Below the pieces are notes generated by a model that was not told the DNA's origin, ran no database searches, and worked only from the letters and a program-made list of their open reading frames with translations. The translations under genes and the position numbers were made by a program. From assembly GCF_900166635.1 (NCBI RefSeq), contig NZ_LT800497.1:4264344-4328343 (forward strand): DNA of 64,000 bases, given 5' to 3'. Below, piece after piece: positions 55,982 through 64,000 of the stretch. Positions within the stretch are counted from its first letter, which is position 1. Each line of letters opens with the position of its first letter. The stretch is from Oceanobacillus timonensis (lineage in GTDB: Bacteria; Bacillota; Bacilli; Bacillales; Amphibacillaceae).

Positions 55982-56968
55982 TTATTCTATATTATCCGGA
56001 AAAACAGATTGATCTAAATCATATGTATCCACCGCCTCTTGGACACTGATTTCATTATCTATCAATCCTGCTTCATAAAACGTATCTGCTAATTGCTGCT
56101 GATTGGCAATGACTTCTTCCGTCATTCTTTGGACACCAAACTGCCGGCGTTCATTGGCTACCTCCAGCGGTTCTGGATCCAATCCTAACTCGTCTGCCAA
56201 AATCTCAGCAGCCTCTCTTTTTTCCTCATTTGCCCACTGATCCATGTTTTCTAATTCCTCTAAAATAATGGTAAGTGCTTCTGGCTGTTCATCAGCAAAA
56301 TCATCTCTTGCTAAATAGAACGTACGATTTTCAATGAGATCTGTTCCGTCAAGAATCGTATGTGTTTCATTTTGGTCCTGTACAATCGCATAGAATGGAT
56401 CCCACGTTCCAAACACGTCAAATTCATCATTGGAAAAAGCCATTAGGCCTTCAGAAGCGTCCTTATAAAACTTCGTCTCTACCTCGTCCCAATCGATACC
56501 GGCCTGCTTTAATGATTCTAAAAGAAGATAGTGCTGGTTCCCGCCATTAGTCACGCCGACTACTTTCCCTTTTAAATCTTCTAATGTTTCAATTCCTGAA
56601 CCTTCTCTTGCCAGTAATGCTACACCTTCTGGATAAGGGGACTCAGAAGCTACATAATTAACATCATGCCCTCCAGACTGCATCAACACGCTATGTACAT
56701 CCGATGAATGACCAAAGTCAATATTATCTGTATTTAACGCTTCAATCAACGGCGCGCCCATCGCAAATTCCTTCCATTCTACGTTATAGCCTGCTTCGTT
56801 TAATGCTTCATCTAACGTCCCATGCGCTTTTAATAGATTCATGGTATTCCCTTTTTGATAGCCCAGACGAATCGTTTCGCCCTCTTCAGAAGCCTCTGAA
56901 TCAGCCCCGCAAGCTGCCAGTACAGCTATGAAACTACATGTAATAAGTGCCAAGAGTAATTTTCTCAT
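55982..56968 (-). CDS. ssuA: Aliphatic sulfonate-type ABC substrate-binding lipoprotein
   Basis: A 328-residue SsuA/TauA/NMT1-type binding protein. Lipoprotein signal LALITCSFIAVLAAC; IRLGYQKGNTMNLLKAHGTLDEAL, MGAPLIEALNTDNIDFGHSSDVHSVLMQSGG, YVASESPYPEGVALLAREGS, and LKGKVVGVTNGGNQHYLLLESLKQAGID are typical sulfonate-binding segments. It is the last gene of the permease-ATPase-SBP operon, directly abutting the ATPase stop. The ligand could be an alkanesulfonate, taurine or a related organosulfur compound. Confidence 0.85.
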   Translation of the reverse strand: MRKLLLALITCSFIAVLAACGADSEASEEGETIRLGYQKGNTMNLLKAHGTLDEALNEAGYNVEWKEFAMGAPLIEALNTDNIDFGHSSDVHSVLMQSGGHDVNYVASESPYPEGVALLAREGSGIETLEDLKGKVVGVTNGGNQHYLLLESLKQAGIDWDEVETKFYKDASEGLMAFSNDEFDVFGTWDPFYAIVQDQNETHTILDGTDLIENRTFYLARDDFADEQPEALTIILEELENMDQWANEEKREAAEILADELGLDPEPLEVANERRQFGVQRMTEEVIANQQQLADTFYEAGLIDNEISVQEAVDTYDLDQSVFPDNIE

Positions 56969-57667
56969 CTATTCTCCTCCTACGATTTGATCTAGTATTT
57001 TCTTTTCGTACCTTGTAAACTTTTCATCCCGTTCCCGAGGACGCTGTAAATCAATCTCTTGATCTAACTTCACGCCACCTTCGTCCAGTACAATAACACG
57101 ATCAGCTAAATGAACTGCTTCGGATACATCATGTGTTACCAAAACAGAAGTAAAATGCTGTTCTTGCCAAAGGTCTTCCATTAATTGCTGCATATCCATC
57201 CGGGTCAATGCATCCAATGCCCCCAATGGTTCATCAAATAATAAAACATCCGGACTGCTTGCCAAGGCTCTCGCAAGTGCTACACGCTGCTTCTGTCCAC
57301 CAGATAACTCATCGGGCCAATCCTCTTTTTTATCGTACAGCCCTACTTTATCTAATGCTGCTTCTGCTTCCTCTTGATTTACTCCGCCAATCGCAATGTT
57401 CTTCCATATATTCTTCCAAGGAAGAAGCCGGTCATCCTGGAACATAATGCGTATATTCGATTTTTTTGCTTCTGTGTCTGTATAAGCTATGGAACCGCTC
57501 GTCACATCCTCCAGTCCAGCAATCACTCTCAACAGTGTACTCTTCCCACAGCCACTTTTTCCTACAATTGCTGTAAAGCTGCCCTTTGGTACAGATAAAT
57601 CAATCTTCCGTAAAACTTCATTTGCTCCAAAGCTTTTCCCTACATTTTTTAACTCGATGCCAAACAT
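56969..57667 (-). CDS. ssuB: Aliphatic sulfonate-type ABC transporter ATPase
   Basis: A 232-residue ABC ATPase: Walker A GKSGCGKSTLLR, Q-loop FQDDRLLPWKN (typical of the SsuB/TauB/nitrate group), signature LSGGQKQRVALARAL, Walker B VLLFDEPLGALDA, and H-loop VTHDVSEA. It abuts the SBP gene and lies 27 bp after the permease gene, so it powers that permease. Confidence 0.92.
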   Translation of the reverse strand: MFGIELKNVGKSFGANEVLRKIDLSVPKGSFTAIVGKSGCGKSTLLRVIAGLEDVTSGSIAYTDTEAKKSNIRIMFQDDRLLPWKNIWKNIAIGGVNQEEAEAALDKVGLYDKKEDWPDELSGGQKQRVALARALASSPDVLLFDEPLGALDALTRMDMQQLMEDLWQEQHFTSVLVTHDVSEAVHLADRVIVLDEGGVKLDQEIDLQRPRERDEKFTRYEKKILDQIVGGE

Positions 57668-57694
57668 CTAACCCCTCCTGACGGATCTTGACAA

Positions 57695-58471
57695 TTAATT
57701 CTTCCGATATGCCGGATTCCATTTCAACAAACGCCGTTCACACACTTTGGCAATAAAGTCAGATAGCTTTCCTAGAATCGCATAAAGCACAATCGTTAAC
57801 ACCACAATATCCATCTGCATAAATTCGCGAGCCGTTGTTGCCAAATAGCCTATCCCTGCATCAGCACCTATAGTTTCTGCTACAATTAGCGAAATCCACG
57901 TCACCCCAAGCGCATAGCGAATCCCGACTAAGATATTTGGCATAGCACCAGGTAAAATGATATTCGTGAAAAGCTGCCACTTCGACATGCCGTACACTTT
58001 CCCCATCTCTATTAATTTCCCATCTACATTCTTGATCCCGTTAAACGTATTGATATAAATCGGAAACATCACGCCAACCGCAACAAGAAATATTTTAGCG
58101 CTTTCTCCAATTCCAAACCATAAAATCACAAGCGGAATCAGCGCTAAATGCGGGACAGTCCGTATCATTTGAATCGACGTATCCATTAGTTTTTCCAAAA
58201 ATAGAACGGTTCCATTAAACAGGCCAAGCAGAAAACCGATGCCTCCGCCAATAGCAAATCCGATGACAGCTCGTTCCGTACTTATGTATACGTGTTCTAG
58301 CAGCTCTCCTGTTTGAAATAAACGAATGCCTGCTTCAACTACCTCAACCGGTGTTGGCAGCATGGTAGACTTAATCAGGTTAAGCTGGCCAAGTACCTGC
58401 CATAATATCACTACAACTATTGGTAATAACCAAGGAAAAAATTGGTTGTTATACCATTTATTCTTTTTCAC
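57695..58471 (-). CDS. ssuC: Aliphatic sulfonate-type ABC transporter permease
   Basis: A 258-residue permease with six helices and the EAA-type ATPase contact loop MGKVYGMSKWQLFTNIILPGAMPNILVGIRYALG. The IRTVPHLALIPLVILWFGIGESAKIF segment is characteristic of the SsuC/TauC family. The start is taken as the GTG at 58471, in a purine-rich ribosome-site region; no better in-frame start exists. First gene of the operon. No sulfonate monooxygenase gene (ssuD) is in the window. Confidence 0.9.
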   Translation of the reverse strand: MKKNKWYNNQFFPWLLPIVVVILWQVLGQLNLIKSTMLPTPVEVVEAGIRLFQTGELLEHVYISTERAVIGFAIGGGIGFLLGLFNGTVLFLEKLMDTSIQMIRTVPHLALIPLVILWFGIGESAKIFLVAVGVMFPIYINTFNGIKNVDGKLIEMGKVYGMSKWQLFTNIILPGAMPNILVGIRYALGVTWISLIVAETIGADAGIGYLATTAREFMQMDIVVLTIVLYAILGKLSDFIAKVCERRLLKWNPAYRKN

Positions 58472-58932
58472 TCCTTTTGCCCCCTTTGTATGTATGAATC
58501 TTTCGTAGCTCTCTCCCCTGCATCTGTTTCATTTATATTAACAAAAATATGTAAACAGATTGATTAAATCTGACAAAATCCAAAAGAATACACGTACTCC
58601 GTGATGATATATGTATATTCCTAAAACTTTAAATACCTTTATTCTATTGAATAACGCTCTAATTATAACCTTTCAACTGGGAATTGTAAACATTGAATTC
58701 TTATGTCATTACAATTTATATAACTGTATCATATTATAGGGGATAAACATGAATGATTTTATATAACAGATTTTTTCCAACGAGTAAAAAGAGGCTGTTA
58801 TCACACTTCTAAAGCAAACTAAAAGATTATCTTTCTATCTTATATTTTAGTAAAAGTACGCACGTCTAATTATTGAGGGAGATTTGTCTTAAAAAAACAT
58901 GTAAAATCGGCTTCTTAGAATATTTGTTCCAT
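58472..58932. other. AT-rich intergenic region upstream of the ssu-type operon
   Basis: No gene is seen over about 460 bp. It must hold the ssu promoter on the minus strand. I saw no clear S-box or T-box structure. Confidence 0.3.
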
Positions 58933-58961
58933 AAAAAATAACCCCTGACTGTGAGGGGTTA
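58933..58961 (-). terminator. Terminator of the VOC-family gene
   Basis: On the minus strand TAACCCCT-N7-AGGGGTTA is followed by TTTTTTA. Confidence 0.85.
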
Positions 58962-59029
58962 AGGTAATTCGTTAAAATAAAATAATAAAAAATCATTTAT
59001 ACTGCAGTTTTCATTAGCTTATCAACACG

Positions 59030-59836
59030 TTAAACAAACCGGTAAATAGCATTCTTTACTTTAAATTGTTCTTTCTGATTTCCTCCTGAAATGGTAACGA
59101 TAAAAGGTTTCTCACCTCTTTTATTCAGTGTATCAGAAACTATTCCTTCACCTTCAGGCTCATAAAACAGGATGTCTCCGCCTGACAGCTTTAAACGGTG
59201 TCCTGTCGCGTCCAGACCTTTATCAAAGAACGCTTCTCCCTGCTCCAATCCCAAATAAGTCTCCCACTTTTCGATAACAGCTTTTGCATCCTTTACAGCA
59301 AAGCCGACAGATTCTAAGGAAAGGTTTCCTTTTTGATGAGCAGCAATCGTTCCTTGCTCTTCCAGGCTTTTTCTGCGTTCTTCATCTGCTTCTTCCCATT
59401 CAATAAAGAATGGTAAGACTAGCTTTTCTTCTGGATTTCCTGCGAATAACAGCTTCCAATTTATCATGCTGCCATCGGGTCTTTTTCTCCCTAAAGGAAC
59501 TGGACCAATAACCTCCAGCCCAAGTGATTTAAAACGCTTTGCTTCCTCCTCCAGATTACGGGACCTTAATGCAATTCTGGATAAACCTGAAGCATAACCA
59601 TCTTTTTGAAAGGTATCTCTCAGACTATATTTTTCGGCAGGCTGATCAGCTAACTGCTGATCAAACACGCCAATCAGTTCGATATAACTTAAACCAAAAT
59701 AACTAAGCGCATTGTAAGTGCCGCCATTATCGTGCTTTCCTCCATCTACAGCGTGGAGACCAAGCTTCTTTAACTCCTCTTTTACTTCTTCTGGACTGTC
59801 AACAAAATGAACAAGGTGGTCAAACTGAAAAGGCAT
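59030..59836 (-). CDS. VOC (glyoxalase-like) family protein
   Basis: A 268-residue protein of two vicinal-oxygen-chelate modules (Glyoxalase_3-like). Module 1 begins FQFDHLVHFVDSPEEV, with His8 as a likely metal ligand and SYIELIGV carrying a Glu; module 2 is about 170-268 with LESVGFAVKDAKAV and HRLKLSGGDILFYEPEG. Known relatives include lyases and dioxygenases for varied substrates. It is monocistronic with a terminator and an AGGAGAGAAC ribosome site. It is separated from the phn-type operon by that operon's terminator, so no functional link is claimed. Confidence 0.78.
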   Translation of the reverse strand: MPFQFDHLVHFVDSPEEVKEELKKLGLHAVDGGKHDNGGTYNALSYFGLSYIELIGVFDQQLADQPAEKYSLRDTFQKDGYASGLSRIALRSRNLEEEAKRFKSLGLEVIGPVPLGRKRPDGSMINWKLLFAGNPEEKLVLPFFIEWEEADEERRKSLEEQGTIAAHQKGNLSLESVGFAVKDAKAVIEKWETYLGLEQGEAFFDKGLDATGHRLKLSGGDILFYEPEGEGIVSDTLNKRGEKPFIVTISGGNQKEQFKVKNAIYRFV

Positions 59837-60030
59837 TTGTGTTCTCTCCTTTTATTTTTTGATAAAGTTATTCATATTGGAATCTTCTAAATTTCATACA
59901 GTTACTCCAAGCTGTATACCTTCTATTCATTTTAAACTATTTTCATACCTCTTGAAGAAAAAAACAATATATTCTTATCACGTAACTTGCTTTAAATTTA
60001 ACAAATTTGGGTTAAAAAAAGCAATTACAC

Positions 60031-60064
60031 CAAAAAGCCGGCGGAGTATTCCCTCGCCGCCGGC
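60031..60064 (-). terminator. Terminator of the phn-type operon
   Basis: On the minus strand GCCGGCGG (60064-60057) pairs with CCGCCGGC (60044-60037), followed by TTTTTGG. Confidence 0.9.
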
Positions 60065-60090
60065 ATACACAAAGAAATTATGATATCCTT

Positions 60091-60948
60091 TTAATTTCTT
60101 ACACTGGATGGAAAATATCGATTTTTCAATTGCGTTGAAAACACTTCGAGAATAATCGCAATCAATAAGATAGCGTACGTAATAAAGCCAACCTCATTCA
60201 GATCGAAATAAAACCCAGAGGCCATAAATAATTCAAATCCAATTCCGCCAGCTCCCGCAGCAGCTCCCATCGCCACAGCCACAGAAAAGTTAATTTCAAA
60301 ACGCAGGAAGGTCCATGATAATAAATAGGTAAACGTAGAAGGAATAATGCCATGTATAACAACAGGCCACCAGCCGGACCCTGCAGCTCTTAATGCTTCC
60401 AAAATGCCTTTATCGACTTCTTCAAATGCTTCGGAAAATGCTTTTACTAAATACGCAATGGAATGAAACAGCATACCTAATACTGCAGCTTCACTGCCGA
60501 GCCCGGCAGCAATTGCAAAAATAAGCACCCATAATACGGTTGGCACTGCGCGAATAAAGGCTACAATGACACGAACGACCTTGGTAACCCATTCCTTCGA
60601 TAAATTAGCTGCAGCTGTTAACGCTAAAAAGAAAGCAATCACAGCACCAATAATTGTAGACAAAACAGCAAGTCCCATCGTCACTCCAATTTGATATAAT
60701 GCTTCGGCCCATGTGAAATGGTTGAGTGCCGGCTTAAAAAACATCGCATATAGATTAGAGGCTGTCTCCACTACCGCAGTTCTTATTTCTAAACCCGTAT
60801 AATCAAACAATAAAAAACCGGCAATTGTTAAGACAAATAGCGTAATCATCGTCATCCGTATAACGAATTTTGATTTATTTCCAGCCCTTAAGGATATGCT
60901 TCCATTCTTCTTGCGCTTTATATACGTGGATTTTACTATTGTTTCCAT
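60091..60948 (-). CDS. phnE: Phosphonate-type ABC transporter permease (PhnE2)
   Basis: A 285-residue permease with about six helices and the PhnE contact loop EVDKGILEALRAAGSGWWPVVIHGIIPSTF. Preceding features include RVIVAFIRAVPTVLWVLIFAIAAGLG. The C-terminal VAMGAAAGAGGIGFELFMA is typical of PhnE. It overlaps the other permease gene by one base and pairs with it to form a heterodimeric channel, as in other phnCDEE systems. Confidence 0.9.
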   Translation of the reverse strand: METIVKSTYIKRKKNGSISLRAGNKSKFVIRMTMITLFVLTIAGFLLFDYTGLEIRTAVVETASNLYAMFFKPALNHFTWAEALYQIGVTMGLAVLSTIIGAVIAFFLALTAAANLSKEWVTKVVRVIVAFIRAVPTVLWVLIFAIAAGLGSEAAVLGMLFHSIAYLVKAFSEAFEEVDKGILEALRAAGSGWWPVVIHGIIPSTFTYLLSWTFLRFEINFSVAVAMGAAAGAGGIGFELFMASGFYFDLNEVGFITYAILLIAIILEVFSTQLKNRYFPSSVRN

Positions 60949-61733
60949 TACATAATCACCTTCCGTATATAGTTTGACATAAGCTCAATAATGATTACTG
61001 CGAGCACAATGCTGAAGGTGACTAGGGCAACTGCATTATAGTTCATTGATTTATAGTACATATCAAAGGTATATCCGATTCCTGTACCTGTTAAAATACC
61101 TACTAATGTCGAACTGCGGATATTTGTTTCAATCATAAATAAAATCCAGCTGATCATTTGTGGTAAACTTTGCGGAATGACTGCTTTATTTACAATATGA
61201 AAATAGGTTGCTCCTGTAGCTGTCAAGGCTTCAACCGCACTGGGACTTGCTTCATCAATGGATTCAATAAATACCCTTGTTAAGAATCCAACTGTTCCTA
61301 CAAATAATGCTAAATACCCCGTTAACGAATTTTGTCCAAAAGAAAGCAATAAAATCAACGCCCAAGCCACAACCGGGATATTACGTGATACAGATGCAAT
61401 GAAGCGGGCAAACACACTTAACAAACCATTTACGCTCGTCGTTTTTGATCCCATGATGCCAAGAAAGATGGAAACAATCGCAGCTGTCGTCGTTGCTGCT
61501 ATGGACATAAAAATAGTCTCTATCAGTTTGTCCAAAATGGTTGGCAGCCTTTCTAGCGACTCCTGGGTAATGAACAAATTAGAAAACATCCAGCCAATCG
61601 CTTCAGGAAATGCTGCGAATCCATCCATAAAGTTAAAATTCGTTATCGCTGCAGATAAATATGTTATGGCAATGATAATCAACAAAGCAATCGTCAGTTG
61701 CCATTTTCTTTTTTGCATCCCCTTTTCACTCAC
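60948..61733 (-). CDS. phnE: Phosphonate-type ABC transporter permease (PhnE1)
   Basis: A 261-residue permease with the family segments SVSRNIPVVAWALILLLSFG, FIESIDEASPSAVEALTATGATYFHIVNKAVIPQSLPQMISW (contact loop region) and GILTGTGIGYTFDM. A GTG start at 61733 follows GAGGGG with 7-nt spacing and fits better than the GTG at 61748, which overlaps the ATPase gene end. It is the third gene of the phnD-C-E-E operon. Confidence 0.9.
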   Translation of the reverse strand: MSEKGMQKRKWQLTIALLIIIAITYLSAAITNFNFMDGFAAFPEAIGWMFSNLFITQESLERLPTILDKLIETIFMSIAATTTAAIVSIFLGIMGSKTTSVNGLLSVFARFIASVSRNIPVVAWALILLLSFGQNSLTGYLALFVGTVGFLTRVFIESIDEASPSAVEALTATGATYFHIVNKAVIPQSLPQMISWILFMIETNIRSSTLVGILTGTGIGYTFDMYYKSMNYNAVALVTFSIVLAVIIIELMSNYIRKVIM

Positions 61734-61744
61734 GTCAATTCCCC

Positions 61745-62509
61745 TCACACTGTTATTAATTCCCGCATTTGCGTACCATAAATATGATTGATTTTTTCCT
61801 CTGTCAGCTTATAATTTGGTCCGACAAATACAACTTCCCCTTGATTTAAACCAATAATTCGATCTGAATATTGCTGTGCCACTTCTACTTGATGTAAATT
61901 AATCAGACAAGTTATCTCTAGTTCAGTAGTAATGGACTTCAAATGATCCATAATAATTTTTGAAGCATTTGGATCGAGTGACGCAATCGGTTCATCGCAC
62001 AGGATGAGCTTTGGATTTTGAATAAGTGCGCGAGCAATGCCAACTCGTTGCTGCTGTCCCCCGCTTAACTGATCACAGCGTTTATAAGCATGCTCCTCGA
62101 TTCCAAGTTTACGAAGAAGAAAAAAAGCATGCTCTTTTTCTTCTTCTGTAAACCTGCCAAGTACACCTTGCAGGGTGGACTTATAACCTAAGCGCCCGTG
62201 AAGAACATTTTCAATAACGGTTAGCCGTGGAACTAAATTATAATGTTGAAATACCATGCCAATATCCGTACGCAGCTGTCGCAATGCCCGTTTTTTTAAT
62301 TTGGTTATTGGCGCATGATCAAAAACCACCTCTCCATCACTTATGGAAACCATCCGATTAATACAGCGCAGTAATGTAGATTTCCCTGCACCTGATGGAC
62401 CGATAATGGAAACAAATTCTCCAGCTTTTACATTAAAAGAAATATCTTTTAGTACGGTTGTTTCGTTATTATACGATTTACTTAGCCCTGCAATTTGTAA
62501 AAATGCCAT
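61745..62509 (-). CDS. phnC: Phosphonate-type ABC transporter ATPase
   Basis: A 254-residue ABC ATPase: Walker A GPSGAGKSTLLRCIN (the PhnC-type loop), Q-loop MVFQHYNLVPRLTVIENVLHGRLG, signature LSGGQQQRVGIARAL, Walker B LILCDEPIASLDP, and H-loop NLHQVEVA. The Q-loop plus HGRLGY phrase is diagnostic for PhnC. It lies between phnD and the permease genes with an AGGAGGGAACC ribosome site. Confidence 0.93.
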   Translation of the reverse strand: MAFLQIAGLSKSYNNETTVLKDISFNVKAGEFVSIIGPSGAGKSTLLRCINRMVSISDGEVVFDHAPITKLKKRALRQLRTDIGMVFQHYNLVPRLTVIENVLHGRLGYKSTLQGVLGRFTEEEKEHAFFLLRKLGIEEHAYKRCDQLSGGQQQRVGIARALIQNPKLILCDEPIASLDPNASKIIMDHLKSITTELEITCLINLHQVEVAQQYSDRIIGLNQGEVVFVGPNYKLTEEKINHIYGTQMRELITV

Positions 62510-62527
62510 AATTAGGTTCCCTCCTAT

Positions 62528-62545
62528 TAAAGTGAAACTTCATTT
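62528..62545. repeat. Copy of the dispersed TAAARYGAAACTTYATT motif in the phnD-phnC gap
   Basis: TTAAAGTGAAACTTCATT resembles the cores at 33734, 33882 and 34039. It overlaps the leader of phnC; with four copies in two places it looks like a small repeat family or a recurring binding site. Confidence 0.45.
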
Positions 62546-62573
62546 TGCAAAATCATATTTTCAGCTAGTTGGA

Positions 62574-63617
62574 TTATTGAAGTTCACGAATCGGGTCAAA
62601 CCACTCATCTTCTACTGGCGCAAAACGTTCTTTGTCCGATTTAAAGAACAATGCCGACCCCTCCGAATCTTCCGGTACAAAAATCCCTTCATTATCGGCT
62701 ACTTCATCTGAGGTTAATGCTTCTTGTAATTTCTCATAATCTTCTTCACCTAAGCTCTCCATATTTGCAGCAAATGGTGCATTAAGAACCGGCGTTACAT
62801 CCATTAACGTGAACTCTTTTCCTGTTACGTTGTTAAATGGCTGTTCCGCATTTTCCTTTACTTTGTAGATGGAGCCAACTTCATTCTCTTCTCCTTCAGC
62901 TACCTCTACGTAGTTTTCTACGCAGGTATCACAAAAAGCTGCTACATCTGCATTTCCATCCAATAAATTCACTGCAGAACCCTGGTGAGAGTTTCCAAAA
63001 AGAACTTGTGAAAAAAGCGGTCCGCCCTCCATTAAATCTTCTTCTGTCAAATCTTTATACGAATCTTGCTCTGTAAAATGAGCAATAATTCCTGAAGATG
63101 GCACTTTGAATCCTGAAGTGGAGCTGTTAGACACAAATGAAAACCTCTTGTCCGCTATTGTATCTAAGGAATATTCGCCATCTTTTTTATAATTGTCCTG
63201 ATCGTCTACATTTACTGCCAGCCAGCTATGATACACTGCGTCATCTAATGTTCCAGACGGACCAGTTGGAACAACGATTGGCTGGATCGCGTCGTTGCCA
63301 TTCTTTGCTTCAATATAACCTTGAGCACCCATAAATGCTACATCTGCGTTATTATTCACTAACGTCTCAATTGCAATCGCATAATCTGTTGTTAAATGAT
63401 GCTCTACTTCTTTTCCAGTAGCATCTTCAATTATTCTTCCAATCTCATCACGAGATGATTTCAAATCTTCCCCCGACTCATTGGGGTACCAGACAACATC
63501 AATGACATCATCTACTTCCGCTTGCCCTTCTCCTGCACCCGCACTACTTTCTGAACATCCTGCTGCGAATAGAACCAATAAAAGCAAAATACCTAATTTA
63601 GTTAACGTTTTCTTCAT
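62574..63617 (-). CDS. phnD: Phosphonate-type ABC substrate-binding lipoprotein
   Basis: A 347-residue PhnD-type binding protein: lipoprotein signal LGILLLLVLFAAGC, then IDVVWYPNESGEDLKSSRDEIGRIIEDATGKEVEHHLTTDYAIAIETLVNNNADVAFMGAQGYIEA (region), FVSNSSTSGFKVPSSGI and GNADVAAFCDTC. The WYPNESG start and the STSGFKVPS site fit phosphite/phosphonate-type PhnD proteins. The ATG at 63617 follows AAGGAGCG; the longer frame runs upstream of the signal peptide and is rejected. First gene of the operon. Confidence 0.9.
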   Translation of the reverse strand: MKKTLTKLGILLLLVLFAAGCSESSAGAGEGQAEVDDVIDVVWYPNESGEDLKSSRDEIGRIIEDATGKEVEHHLTTDYAIAIETLVNNNADVAFMGAQGYIEAKNGNDAIQPIVVPTGPSGTLDDAVYHSWLAVNVDDQDNYKKDGEYSLDTIADKRFSFVSNSSTSGFKVPSSGIIAHFTEQDSYKDLTEEDLMEGGPLFSQVLFGNSHQGSAVNLLDGNADVAAFCDTCVENYVEVAEGEENEVGSIYKVKENAEQPFNNVTGKEFTLMDVTPVLNAPFAANMESLGEEDYEKLQEALTSDEVADNEGIFVPEDSEGSALFFKSDKERFAPVEDEWFDPIRELQ

Positions 63618-63817
63618 GGTAACGCTCCTTTTTATTGATAGATTAGTGATTAGAACGGATAATGAGATTTTCATCAGTTTACTTCTGTTAGTAAATAACC
63701 CCTCCTTATAATTATTTCCTCTGCTTTTCCTCTCTATTAAAACATGACTTAACTGAATATAGTTTATATTTACAATAGTTTCATAGAACATTTAGCAACT
63801 TTACAAATGCTTAACCT

Positions 63818-64000
63818 TTAATCGATTAACACTTGATTTAAAAAGGAAGGGCTCGTAATCGAACCGACCTCTATTTGCATTCCAAAATCACCATGATAAT
63901 CTGTACCACCAGTCATGATTAAACCATATTTTTCAGCTAATTCCTCTACTTGTTTATGATCTTTCGCAGTATGATCAGGGTGATTCCGCTCAATACCTCC
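63818..64000 (-). CDS. PHP-domain phosphoesterase, C-terminal fragment (runs off the window)
   Basis: The last 60 residues of a gene entering from the right edge. It shows GIERNHPDH, LAEKYGLIMTGGTDYHG and a short hydrophobic end. The GTDYHG (GSDFHG) motif is a metal site of the PHP family, which includes 5'-3' nucleases (TrpH/YciV type) and the cyclic ribose phosphodiesterase PhnPP of phosphonate metabolism. It lies 200 bp upstream of phnD on the same strand, so a role in releasing phosphate from the imported ester is possible but only inferred. Confidence 0.75.
   Translation of the reverse strand, partial: GGIERNHPDHTAKDHKQVEELAEKYGLIMTGGTDYHGDFGMQIEVGSITSPSFLNQVLID

Overview
The window looks like a chromosomal segment of a low-GC, endospore-forming, salt-adapted Bacillaceae (Oceanobacillus/Virgibacillus type). 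The evidence is the AT-rich base composition with GGAGG ribosome sites and frequent TTG/GTG starts, a conserved sporulation/germination block (pdaB, kbaA, gerD, salA, cwlD) beside an rRNA operon as in Bacillus subtilis, a CotD-like coat protein, catabolite-response (cre) sites, and a glycine-betaine-type binding protein. The genus is an inference from gene content; no database was searched.

Layout. 1-9300 (all minus strand): a probable sugar/polyol catabolic locus. It holds an FGGY kinase, a zinc polyol dehydrogenase with no canonical start codon, an MHS-type MFS transporter, then (behind an inserted IS1182-like element, 3487-4889) a 67-residue unknown protein, a PFK-family kinase, a GntR/UTRA regulator, a GatY/KbaY-type class II aldolase and the start of an aldehyde dehydrogenase. 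9540-15850: an oxidative cluster on the minus strand (amidohydrolase, Rieske ferredoxin, GbsA-type betaine aldehyde dehydrogenase, second Rieske ferredoxin, FAD ferredoxin reductase), divergent from an OpuAC-like betaine-binding lipoprotein. The shared intergenic region carries a striking array of 10-bp phased repeats around a sigma-A promoter. 15950-23970: a sigma-54 regulon, with a cellobiose/lichenan-type PTS, a LevR-type activator and a cell-wall-anchored GH3 beta-glucosidase. Both transcription units have sigma-54 promoters preceded by the same TGTGYA-N7-TGCACA element. 23914-29533: a full rRNA operon on the minus strand (tandem promoters, 16S, tRNA-Ile, tRNA-Ala, 23S, 5S, tRNA-Asn, tRNA-Thr, terminator). 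30047-34884: the sporulation/germination block, including an intergenic region dense in hairpins and short repeats. 35138-42674: DUF948 membrane proteins, YihY, an Eis-like acetyltransferase, 6-phosphogluconate dehydrogenase, CotD and small membrane proteins. 42888-50511: a six-gene TRAP(TAXI)-transporter, GntR, GlcD, GlcF, LhgO operon, likely for a 2-hydroxyacid such as 2-hydroxyglutarate. 50763-55934: a CYP152-type P450 peroxygenase, a frameshifted small membrane gene, an ATC-hydrolase-like protein, and a LysR regulator with a sodium:solute symporter. 55982-64000: an SsuABC-type sulfonate transporter, a VOC protein, a PhnCDEE-type phosphonate/phosphate-ester transporter and the 3' end of a PHP-family phosphoesterase.

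Common theme: uptake and oxidation of unusual carbon, nitrogen, sulfur and phosphorus sources under catabolite control. The best candidates for undescribed biology are the phased-repeat-controlled Rieske/betaine cluster, the kinase/PFK/aldolase locus on the left, and the TAXI/2-hydroxyacid operon. Start codons were re-chosen from ribosome-binding sites where the longest open frame begins too early.
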